From Cordylochernes scorpioides (lineage: Eukaryota > Arthropoda > Arachnida > Pseudoscorpiones > Chernetidae), in the NCBI GenBank assembly GCA_030710605.1, contig CP092879.1:44459151-44523150 (forward strand): 64,000 bases of DNA. Direction: 5' to 3'. Within the stretch, counting starts at the first letter, position 1. Every line of letters begins with the position of its first letter. This document shows, in pieces, positions 1-8,805 of this stretch. Made by a program: the position numbers and the translations under genes. The notes below the pieces were generated by a model. The model saw only the letters and a program-made list of their open reading frames with translations. It was not told where the DNA came from and did no database searches.

Positions 1-365
1 GTTCCATACTAAACGAAAGGTTACGTTTGATGTAATAAAAGTTTAGTAAAGAGTCTTGGTTGCTAGTCGTGTTTTGTCAAATGTCGATTTAATAACCGAT
101 TAGTAAAGAAAAGAAGAAAATTTGAGTTTTTTAAACAGAAATAACCTAGAGAATACAATGGAAACTGAATAAAACAATAACCTTTTATGGTCACAATTAT
201 CATTATAATCAATAATAGATTCCCACAACGGTTTATATTGAAAAGAAATATTTAACGCTTTTTATTTGATTTTTATAGCGAGGTGCATTAAAAAAATATT
301 ATTTTTTCTGCTCAATACAAAAAGTGCATTGTTATTAAATAAACTATATACCAGTTATATATATG
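1..365. other. AT-rich intergenic, no feature seen
   Basis: I see no gene, known repeat end or RNA motif here. The sequence is AT-rich with only short stop-broken frames. Confidence 0.5.
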
Positions 366-1035
366 TGTGATAAGGTTCTATCGACTTATCTGTGATGAGG
401 TATCCTGTCGACTTAGTTGTGATAAGATCCTGTCGACTCTCTCTATAAGCTGTGGTAACCGAGGGTCAAACCTGTAGTAACTGAGAGGGACAGTCAGGGC
501 GTGGAGAGTTTTCCAGTACCTCTCTTCACCTTGGAGGACCTTTAACAGTTCTCACAAAGTACAGGCAGTCGTGGTCGAGGCAGAGTAGAAAGCCGGGGAA
601 TGTCCACACACACAAAACGAAGAGACACAGTTGTAGTAGGAAAGTTCCATGAACAGATAGGAGTCGAGCTAAGAGCAAGACGGAGTTAGAAGAATATTTC
701 TTACTGTTTTACATGGTGATGAGGTGATCCTGGCTAAGACCGACAAGGGCTCACACCGACGGTAAAGTGACTGTCTGAATATAGGGCTAAAACCGAGGTT
801 TTTTATATACCATTGCCGAGGAGGGGGGAGGAGACATCTGAGAATTTGGACTTTGAACGTCTGCTGCATCCTTTACCCTTTGACCTTGATGGCAACGACT
901 CGCCAAATTCTCTTTAGGGTTGATTTCTATTTCTCTCTCGATCTCTTGCTTAGCTCAGCTCTTAATCTATTACATAGTTTTATTTATTTATCCTCAGTTT
1001 GTACAAAGTACATTACATATGGTGATGCAATGACA
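366..1035 (-). repeat. possible degenerate solo LTR
   Basis: Read on the minus strand, the segment starts TGTCATTGCATC and ends in TATCACA, so it has TG...CA ends. Its final 80 bases hold three spaced copies of a motif close to GTCGACAGGATCTTATCACA, which is also the terminal motif of the better-defined LTRs at 1180-1849. A TATATAAA box lies near 805 on the minus strand. No target duplication or internal region was found, so this may be only a related repeat. The small frames inside are not convincing genes. Confidence 0.3.
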
Positions 1036-1179
1036 CATGTCAATCATGCGTATAATTATTTATAGATGTGTTTCTATATACAACATGGCAATCTTGTTAT
1101 AAGTATTATAAAATATAGGGTTGTTGGTCTAAATTACCATATATATATATATGATATGATATGATCCTGTCGACTCTTC

Positions 1180-1513
1180 TGTGATATGATCCGGTCGACT
1201 TTCAATGTGGCAATATAGTGATAATAATGTGGTGAGGAGAGAAATAATCACACGACGAGTTGGTAGAGGAATAACCCAGGCAGCCAGCGAGAGAGACGGG
1301 AGCGCGACCCGCACCGCCAGGCGGCCGGCCGTTTGAGTCGCACACCACCCCCCGACTGTCCAAAAAATAGACCTGAGGTTCCAAGAAAAGGCCCTGCGGT
1401 CGCCCTCTGGAATGTGGTCGTTGGTGTCCCAAATGACCGTACTTTAGCTGCGTTCTCTCTCTCGTTGACTGTAGGTTTACTTTATTATTCCTGGAAGAGC
1501 ATATATTATGACA
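1180..1513 (-). repeat. solo LTR, Ty3/gypsy type, copy 1
   Basis: This is one of two adjacent related copies. On the minus strand it begins TGTCATAATATATGC and ends TCATATCACA. It shares its start and GAAAGTCGAC end motif with the plus-strand LTR at 3944, which directly precedes a gag gene; that sets the orientation. An AATAATAAAG motif lies near its start. No pol sequence lies between this copy and the next, so both are solo LTRs or a collapsed pair. Confidence 0.65.
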
Positions 1514-1525
1514 TATATATATATA

Positions 1526-1849
1526 TGTGATATGATCCTGTCGACTTTCAGTGTGGCATTATGATAATAATGTGGGGAGAGAGAAATAAGGAAACAACAA
1601 GTTTGGAAGTTGGGACCCAGAAAACTGAGAGAGAGAGGTAGCGCGTGGGCTGTCACTGCCGAACGAACCGTCTTGTGTGGCCACCACCCCCCCGACTATC
1701 TAAAAATAGTCCGGCAGGTTTCCCAACAAAGCCCCCTCCGGCATGTGGTCAGTGGTTTAAAATGGCCGTAACTTAGCTTTCTATCGACGTCTCTCTCTCG
1801 TTGACTGTAGGTTTACTTTATTATTCCTGGAAGAGCATATATTATGACA
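1526..1849 (-). repeat. solo LTR, Ty3/gypsy type, copy 2
   Basis: About 324 bp, same family and orientation as the copy at 1180-1513, separated from it by 12 bases of (AT)n. It has the same TGTCATAAT start and TCATATCACA end on the minus strand. The middle of the two copies differs considerably, so the pair is not a recent tandem duplication. The right end runs into (AT)n and then the retrozyme array. Confidence 0.65.
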
Positions 1850-2063
1850 TATATATATATATTAAAAAAAGAAATAAAAAAATAAAAGATAAAAAGATCA
1901 GGTGTTGAAATCAATATAAAAAATGGCATATCCTGACCAGGAGCACATGTGCTTTACAGAGGGCAGAGCGCCATCTGGTGGAACAGAAATCAACTAAACA
2001 TTGATTTAGCCTGTTCCCTGATATTTGGCCAACCCAATTTCTTGATAAATCAAGAAAAGCCAT

Positions 2064-2104
2064 CCACGAACGCGTTTCGCGCTTTTTGGCGCTCGTCAGC
2101 GTGG
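2064..2104 (-). ncRNA. hammerhead ribozyme, type I (copy a)
   Basis: Minus strand, in order: stem I CCACG; core CUGACGA; stem II GCGC-CAAAAA-GCGC; GAA; stem III ACGCGU; U17; stem I CGUGG. All conserved hammerhead core bases are present. Cleavage is expected 3' of the U17 that precedes CGUGG. Stem III has only two pairs around GC but is self-complementary, so two molecules or a tandem dimer could form an extended stem III, as described for newt satellite and Penelope-type ribozymes. Confidence 0.88.
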
Positions 2105-2415
2105 AGTAGGCTGAACCATTGAGACCAAAAAAAGATTTTTTGATCCCAATGGCTTCCTGAAAAACCAAGAAATGGGTATTTAAGGCCAAACTTGCGTAAA
2201 TACGCTTAGCACATTAAAAAAAGAAATAAAAAAATAAAAGATAAAAAGATCAGGTGTTGAAATCAATATAAAAAATGGCATATCCTGACCAGGAGCACAT
2301 GTGCTTTACAGAGGGCAGAGCGCCATCTGGTGGAACAGAAATCAACTAAACATTGATTTAGCCTGTTCCCTGATATTTGGCCAACCCAATTTCTTGATAA
2401 ATCAAGAAAAGCCAT

Positions 2416-2456
2416 CCACGAACGCGTTTCGCGCTTTTTGGCGCACGTCAGCGTGG
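2416..2456 (-). ncRNA. hammerhead ribozyme, core-mutated (copy b)
   Basis: Same as the copy 352 bp upstream except that the core reads CUGACGU: the conserved A9 is U. All stems are kept. On known hammerhead rules this copy should be strongly impaired. Confidence 0.8.
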
Positions 2457-2680
2457 AGTAGGCTGAACCATTGAGACCAAAAAAAGATTTTTTGATCCCA
2501 ATGGCTTCCTGAAAAACCAAGAAATGGGTATTTAAGGCCAAACTTGCGTAAATACGCTTAGCACATTAAAAAAAGAAATAAAAAAATAAAAGATAAAAAG
2601 ATCAGGTGTTGAAATCAATATTTTTCAGGAAGCCATTGGGATCAAAAAATCTTTTTTTGGTCTCAATGGTTCAGCCTACT

Positions 2681-2721
2681 CCACGCTGACGAGCGCCAAA
2701 AAGCGCGAAACGCGTTCGTGG
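2681..2721 (+). ncRNA. hammerhead ribozyme, type I (copy c)
   Basis: Plus strand, identical to copy a: CCACG, CUGACGA, GCGC hairpin, GAAACGCGUU, CGUGG. First copy after the inverted junction. Confidence 0.88.
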
Positions 2722-3032
2722 ATGGCTTTTCTTGATTTATCAAGAAATTGGGTTGGCCAAATATCAGGGAACAGGCTAAATCAATGTTTAGTTGATTTCT
2801 GTTCCACCAGATGGCGCTCTGCCCTCTGTAAAGCACATGTGCTCCTGGTCAGGATATGCCATTTTTTATATTGATTTCAACACCTGATCTTTTTATCTTT
2901 TATTTTTTTATTTCTTTTTTTAATGTGCTAAGCGTATTTACGCAAGTTTGGCCTTAAATACCCATTTCTTGGTTTTTCAGGAAGCCATTGGGATCAAAAA
3001 ATCTTTTTTTGGTCTCAATGGTTCAGCCTACT

Positions 3033-3073
3033 CCACGCTGACGAGCGCCAAAAAGCGCGAAACGCGTTCGTGG
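3033..3073 (+). ncRNA. hammerhead ribozyme, type I (copy d)
   Basis: Plus strand, all core bases and stems intact, one unit (352 bp) downstream of copy c. Confidence 0.88.
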
Positions 3074-3383
3074 ATGGCTTTTCTTGATTTATCAAGAAAT
3101 TGGGTTGGCCAAATATCAGGGAACAGGCTAAATCAATGTTTAGTTGATTTCTGTTCCACCAGATGGCGCTCTGCCCTCTGTAAAGCACATGTGCTCCTGG
3201 TCAGGATATGCCATTTTTTATATTGATTTCAACACCTGATCTTTTTATCTTTTATTTTTTATTTCTTTTTTTAATGTGCTAAGCGTATTTACGCAAGTTT
3301 GGCCTTAAATACCCATTTCTTGGTTTTTCAGGAAGCCATTGGGATCAAAAAATCTTTTTTTGGTCTCAATGGTTCAGCCTACT

Positions 3384-3424
3384 TCACGCTGACGAGCGCC
3401 AAAAAGCGCGAAACGCGTTCGTGG
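3384..3424 (+). ncRNA. hammerhead ribozyme, type I (copy e)
   Basis: Plus strand, core intact. Stem I starts UCACG instead of CCACG, so one G-C pair becomes G-U and the stem is still formed. Confidence 0.85.
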
Positions 3425-3577
3425 ATGGCTTTTCTTGATTTATCAAGAAATTGGGTTGGCCAAATATCAGGGAACAGGCTAAATCAATGTTTAGTTGATT
3501 TCTGTTCCACCAGATGGCGCTCTGCCCTCTGTAAAGCACATGTGCTCCTGGTCAGGATATGCCATTTTTTATATATA

Positions 3578-3943
3578 TATATATATTATATAATCTAAAA
3601 TACAAATATTTTATTTTTTAAAAACATATATTTTATTTTTTCATTCATTGACTGTTCTGCTTTTTTGACCATATATTCAAAAAAATATCACTTTAATTAT
3701 TGTTGTTGTAAATATGTAAAGTGAACCCTACCTTTTCTAATGAAAATCACGAATATAGAATTCATTTTCTAAATTTTATATTACTGTGATATAAATAATT
3801 TTATGTATATTTTTACTTCAAGAGATTCAAAATAAAAATCTGCTTGAAAGGTAAATAATTATCTTCACTTTTTCACGACTGCACCTCTTTTCAACAATCA
3901 AAAACACAAAAAAATTCTAATCTATAACATATATATATATATA
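3578..3943. other. AT-rich spacer, no feature seen
   Basis: AT-rich spacer ending in an (AT)n run next to the LTR. No reading frame or repeat that I can assign. Confidence 0.5.
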
Positions 3944-4260
3944 TGTCATAATATATGCTCTTACAGGAATAATAAAGTAAATCTGCAGTCGACCAGAGAG
4001 AGAGAGAGACGTAGTCGATAGAAGACAACTAACTTCGACCATTTTGACCACATTCCAAAGGGGGGGAAAAGGGACCCGCCCGTCAACACCTGGACAGTAG
4101 TCGGGGGGTGACCACACAAGCAGTCGTTCAGCGGATAACCTCTCGCTCGCTCTCTCTCGGCTGGCTGCCTGGATTATTGCTCTACCAACTCGTCTTGTGA
4201 TTATTTCTCACCTCACCACATTATTACCACTATATTCCCACATTGAAAGTCGACAGGATA
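3944..4260 (+). repeat. 5' LTR of truncated Ty3/gypsy element
   Basis: Starts TGTCATAATATATGC like the minus-strand LTRs at 1180-1849 and ends near GAAAGTCGACAGGAT, about 40 bases before the gag start at 4299. The last ~10 bases of the LTR seen in the other copies are replaced, so the exact end and primer-binding site are unclear. No matching 3' LTR is found downstream. Confidence 0.65.
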
Positions 4261-4298
4261 AGACCTGACCGGGAAACAAATCCCTCATATACCAGAGT

Positions 4299-5162
4299 AT
4301 GAAGAAAACAAGAAGCAATACCACGATGATCGAACAAACCCACAACCAAGTTCCACAAGAACCAACGACCGACTCTACTGTAGCCGCTTCCCTTCGAACT
4401 CTCACCCTCTGTCTCGACCAACTTTTAAACCGTGAGTCTGAAGAAGCAATCACCTACGACGGAGATGAACCTGCCGCACACTTCTTCTCACAACTTGAGT
4501 CTCAGCCGAACTTCCACAACTTAGAGCCAGCACGCCAAGCTCGAAAGGCTCTATCATCACTCAGAGGCGAAACTCGCAAAATTGCACAAGACTTAGCTCT
4601 ACTCAATAAGACTTATGAAGAGGTCAAGGAGTCACTCTGCGCCGTCTATCCCCGACGCCCTAGCTTCACTCTTCAAGAGTTCTATGAACTTAAATGCACA
4701 TCGATGGCCGAGATCGAGACCTACTACGAAAACAAGGTCCGAATAGGATTGGCAATCAACCTCCCTAAGAGTGCCATCGTGCAAGCACTATCCAACGGTG
4801 TGCCACGTAACTATGGCAACCTTTTAAAGATGGCACAACCCTCGGGACCAGAAGAATGGTTGTGCTTAGCCCAACAGCTGACCTACGAAGGGGATAACAC
4901 CAGCACTAAAGCTGCCCAACAACGATCACCGCGCCAGAGCAGAGCACCTTCCACCACCGTGGACAAGACCCCACCATATCCTTGCCGTTACTGTGGCGGA
5001 CAACACTGGCACGCACAGTGTCAGCAGCGAGGGCCCTACCAGCGGACTTTTCGGACCTTTACACCTGCGGTCCACAGAGTCGAGCAACCCCAAAGATCGA
5101 CTGGGCCTGCAGGTGTCTACGAGACCGCAGCAACGACGAGCTCGGGAGAGCTGTTTCCATAA
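4299..5162 (+). CDS. gag: Gag of truncated Ty3/gypsy element
   Basis: A 287-residue open frame directly behind the LTR. The first ~200 residues are a helical Gag-like region (motifs near SLRGETRKIAQDLALL and EFYELKCTSMAEIETYYENK). A single CCHC-type knuckle, CRYCGGQHWHAQC, lies at about residues 227-239; spacing is C-x2-C-x3-H-x4-C, one short of the usual form. The pol frame lies one frame over and overlaps the 3' end, as expected for a frameshift-expressed Pol. The start at 4299 is the first Met after the LTR; a second Met is 10 codons in. Intact Gag beside a broken Pol suggests a dead copy. Confidence 0.7.
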   Translation: MKKTRSNTTMIEQTHNQVPQEPTTDSTVAASLRTLTLCLDQLLNRESEEAITYDGDEPAAHFFSQLESQPNFHNLEPARQARKALSSLRGETRKIAQDLALLNKTYEEVKESLCAVYPRRPSFTLQEFYELKCTSMAEIETYYENKVRIGLAINLPKSAIVQALSNGVPRNYGNLLKMAQPSGPEEWLCLAQQLTYEGDNTSTKAAQQRSPRQSRAPSTTVDKTPPYPCRYCGGQHWHAQCQQRGPYQRTFRTFTPAVHRVEQPQRSTGPAGVYETAATTSSGELFP

Positions 5163-7052
5163 TTAGTTTAAACCAATTTGAATATATTAAAAATGTTAAT
5201 AGTTTCATTTGTTCCACCCCTATTAACAATGATGTTATTATCCGTACTATATCTAGTCATGCCAAACCAATCGGATTAGTTACCTTACCAATACAATTTA
5301 ATAATTTTAATTTTAATGAAACATCTTATATTTTAAATTCACCCCTTGAACTTGGTATCCTATCTATTCATGTTATGCAATTCTTAAGATTAACAATAGA
5401 TTTTCATAATCAATTGATACTTCAAAATAGTGTTCCAGTACCTAAACATTTGTACCATTTTGTATGTGACCTTCCCACTTGTAAGCACGGCTCGCGAATA
5501 ATAACTTCTAACCCTAAACGACCCATAATTCACTCGGTTAACTTAGGCGTTGACGATTTTCAACCTCCACGTGAGCCTTACTTACAAACAACCCTTAGTA
5601 ATATTTATCAACCTTCCCCTGAATGCCCCTCTCACCCTTACAACCTTAATAGACTTCCTACCAGCCCATGCGCCTCTAGAGAATTAATGATTAAAGAATT
5701 TATCGAACAACGCCCAGAACTGACTATCCCTTATCAGCAATTATTGTATGCTTTTAAAGATATTTTCCCTATCAATAAATCCAATGTATTACCACTCAAC
5801 ATAACCCCTGTAAAACTCAAAATTATTTCCGATAAGGTTATTTCCCTCCGACCATACCGAACTCCCTATGCCTACCAGAAGGAAATTCAGGACCAGATAT
5901 CTCAACTTCTAAAACATGACATAATCACCCCCTTCTCTAGCCCATATTCCTCTCCTGTGACACTCGTTCGCAAACGCAATAACACCATGCGTCTCTGCAT
6001 TGACTTCCGTCGCGTGAACGAACTAGTACCCTCGGATTTGCATCCTTTGCCATTGATAGAAACGGTACTGGATAACCTGTCGAAAGCCAGAGTATTTAGC
6101 ACCGTTGACATAAGCAATGCATACCATCAAATCCCCATCGCGGAGGAGAGTCAACCACTACTCTCTTTTGTGACTCAACAAGGGCAATATAATTTCAAAC
6201 GCTTACCCTTTGGGTTCAAATCAGCACCCCAAATTTTCGAACGTGTGATTACCCAGTTGATCCACAAACACCACCTCTCTTTCATAGCCCATTATTATGA
6301 CGACTTCGTTATTTTTTCTGACTCCTCAGAACAACACCTTACGCACCTTCGACTTTTCTTTAAATTCTGTTTAGAGGAAAATCTCCAACTTAACCTTAAA
6401 AAATGTAATTTTTATCAAAATGAAATAGATTTTCTCGGCTACCACATCACCGCAGGGACTTACACACCTAATATCAAAAATACCGAAATCATCAACGCTA
6501 TTAGAACTCCTATCAACATTAAAACCCTACAATCATTTTTAGGAGCCGTCAACGTATATCATAAATTCATCCCAGAATATGCTAGACTTCGCCACCCCTT
6601 AAATCAATTACTAAAAAAGAACGCCAAATGGCTTTGGAGCCCGAATTGTCAACAAGCCTTTGATAAATTGAAGCAACACCTCGCAACACAACCTGTGTTA
6701 CATCTATTTCAAGAAGCGCTCCCATGCCAGGTCTATTGCGACGCTTCCACGCAGGGCATATCGCAGGTGTACTCAAACAAGTACATCCTGACGGTACAAT
6801 CTACCCTGTACAATATTACAGTCGCGCGTTGCGTTCCTATGAGCGTAATTACACTATATCTGAACTGGAGTGCTTAGCCATTGTAGAGTGCGTTGACAAA
6901 TTCCGAGTGTACCTCCTAGGTACAAAGTTTGTCATCTACTCGGATCATCACGCCTTACAATGGCTAAAGACCATAAAAGACCCCACCGGACGCCTCTTTC
7001 GTTGGAGCCTTCGACTCTCAGCTTACGACTATGATGGAAAACACCATAAATA
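5139..7052 (+). pseudogene. pol: Ty3/gypsy Pol, frameshifted and 3'-truncated
   Basis: Protease remnant at about 5139-5430 (RAVSIISLN, LGILSIHVMQFL), reverse transcriptase at about 5740-6560 with CIDFRRVN, LPFGFKSAP and the catalytic YYDD near 6294, then RNase H. The protease active-site stretch reads D-E-L-G in place of the usual D-[ST]-G, so one codon seems inserted. RNase H is cut by a frameshift near 6765: it starts CDASTQGI in one frame and continues in another (YSRALRSYERNY, YSDHHALQWL). The frame stops at 7052 just before the expected end of RNase H. No integrase, 3' LTR or polypurine tract follows. A dead fragment. Confidence 0.85.
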
Positions 7053-7079
7053 ATCTGTTATTAAAATATCTAAACAATT

Positions 7080-7627
7080 AATTAAAAATTTTGTTAAGGT
7101 CCTCAAAAAAGACATAAAATTGAGCACATTAATGAAATTTCAATCTTTTTTTGTAAAAAAATAATATAAATAACTTTAGTCTTATAAAAATACTAACCAC
7201 GTAAGTTAGAAATATCATATATAATCTGTATATAAAATAAAAAAGAAATAAATTAAAATTAGCCTAAAATTTTATCTAAAATATAAAATTGATCTCATCA
7301 AGTAAGGCTTCAACTTTTTTTGGTATAAAATATGAAAACTATAAAATAAAAGTATCTTACCATGTATAAAAGCTATTAAAATATATATAAAAAAGATTAA
7401 AACTAATTTTCCAAGAAGCGCAAAAGTGTAAACACTTTTGAAAAGCCTAAATATTTATCTGAAAAATAAAATTGATCTCATCAAGTAAGGCTTCAACTTT
7501 TTTTGGTATAAAATATGAAAACTATAAAATAAAAGTATCTTACCATGTATAAAAGTTATTAAAATATATAAAAAAAAGATTAAAACTAATTATCCAAGAA
7601 GCGCAAAAGTGTAAACACTTTTGAAAG
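7080..7627. repeat. tandem repeat, ~180 bp x 3
   Basis: Two close copies (about 7265-7448 and 7449-7627) share AAATTGATCTCATCAAG, a TTTTTTTGG tract and AAGCGCAAAAGTGTAAACAC; an older diverged copy lies at about 7080-7265. AT-rich, with no coding potential seen. Confidence 0.7.
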
Positions 7628-7842
7628 TGTAAACACTCTAACTCTGTTGAATTTTTTTGTATTTTATCGATAACAGCAAAGTTATGTATGTTAAAGTTAG
7701 GAAAAATATTTTGATGTTAAGCAAAACCTGCTCCATCTCGTTTTACATAAATGTTGAAAATTTGGTCGAAATTGTTGCATTGTAACGAAAGTTTTTAGTG
7801 ATGCCCACTTATGAAATTTCCATTTTATTAATATAGATATAT

Positions 7843-8140
7843 TGAAATTAGAGCAATCCCTATTTAATTCATTAGATAATAAAAAGGCATATATTCGGAT
7901 TTAATAAAATATTTATTTTGCCAATATCTGATTGTAATTTTTAAAATAATTTTTTCATGCACAAATTTCCCCCACCTACTTTGTATTTTAAATGATTTCA
8001 ACTGTGATATTATAACACTATGCGGCGCTGAGTTTGTGTATACAAATATGTAATGCCTCGATAAAGGTTGGCGTTCAGCCAGCCGAATTAGTGGTAAAAA
8101 ATAATTTTATTAAATTCAATATATGCCTTTTTATTATCTA

Positions 8141-8147
<7 letters not shown>
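7843..8147. repeat. foldback element
   Basis: The left arm contains AGATAATAAAAAGGCATATA and the right arm its reverse complement near 8115-8140. The same arm sequence recurs at 30053-30120 and 32262-32310, so this is a dispersed family. No transposase frame. Confidence 0.6.
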
Positions 8148-8171
<24 letters not shown>

Positions 8172-8285
8172 TTATAATTTCTTATATTTAAATATTATAT
8201 TATTCTATATATTTATACATATTGAATTATTGTTGATAATATTAAATATATATACACACACACATATTATAAACAACAAGTTCTA

Positions 8286-8530
8286 TCCTGACCGCTCACA
8301 AGAGCATTATTAGATGACAGAGCGCCATCTAGTGGAACAGAAATCAACTTAACGTTGATTTAACTCATTCCACGATATTTGGCCAACCCATTTTCTTAAT
8401 AAATCAAACCTTTTCTATTTTCCTTTCTATTTATATCTCTTTTTTTATAAATACGTATATTTGAAAAAAATTGAGGAACATTAGGAAAGAAACACTTACG
8501 TGTCAGGATGTGCCTTTTTTTGTTTTAAAA
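8286..8530 (-). repeat. retrozyme-family fragment lacking the ribozyme
   Basis: Shares TCCTGACC, AGAGCGCCATCTAGTGGAAC, ATATTTGGCCAACCCA and AATAAATCAA with the units at 1861-3577 but is interrupted just before the hammerhead. The far end (TGTCAGGATGTGCCTTTT) looks like the inverted start. A short derivative or deletion copy. Confidence 0.6.
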
Positions 8531-8554
8531 TATATAAGTATTTGTTTATATGTA

Positions 8555-8714
8555 CAGTTAAACTTGTCTATAGCGCCCCCTCTTGGGACTCACCAAAATA
8601 GGGTGCTAAAGAAAGGGGGTGCTATAGACAGGTCACTTTTAATGTAAATCGCATCGTACTACGTATTTAAAATCAGGCACTATTTAGAGGGGGCGCTATA
8701 GACAGGTTTAAATG
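8555..8714. mobile_element. MITE, pogo/Tc1-like, TA flanked (copy 1)
   Basis: Ends in inverted repeats CAGTTAAACTTGTCTATAGC / GCTATAGACAGGTTTAAATG, flanked by TA on both sides, about 160 bp, no coding. A better-kept copy lies at 19211-19387. TA flanks and CAGTT-type ends point to the Tc1/mariner/pogo superfamily. Confidence 0.75.
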
Positions 8715-8805
8715 TATATATATATTCTAAGTTTAATTATATATATGCTATTGGGATAAGATATTTAGTATTTATGAGATTTAATACTTTCAAATTAGAG
8801 AAATA

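Larger units (their letters stand above)
1861..2621 (-). repeat. retrozyme-like tandem array, minus arm
   Basis: Two full units of 352 bp (1861-2212 and 2213-2564) plus 57 bp of a third, nearly identical. Each unit contains a hammerhead ribozyme on the minus strand. Units also carry a palindrome around GCACATGTGC, a GGCGCTCTGCC segment, and an A/T-rich linker. A tandem ~170-400-bp repeat with a type I hammerhead is the described layout of metazoan retrozymes, which are non-autonomous retroelements that spread through self-cleaved circular RNA. The assignment to that class is inference; the repeat and the ribozymes are directly visible. Confidence 0.85.
2622..3577 (+). repeat. retrozyme-like tandem array, plus arm
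   Basis: The same unit in the opposite orientation: 2622-2924 (partial), 2925-3275 and 3276-3577 (truncated in an AT run). The switch at 2621/2622 joins the A/T-rich linker of one arm to the middle of a unit in the other, so this is an inverted junction and not a mirrored palindrome centre. Each of the three copies carries one plus-strand hammerhead. The repeated 92-codon open frame across each unit spans the ribozyme and is unlikely to be a protein gene. Confidence 0.85.

Noticed and set aside
1911-3598. Four near-identical 92-99-codon open frames on both strands.
   Set aside because: They are the repeat unit read through the ribozyme; the frame is not kept in the diverged copies at 8286 and 41042, and there is no protein motif.
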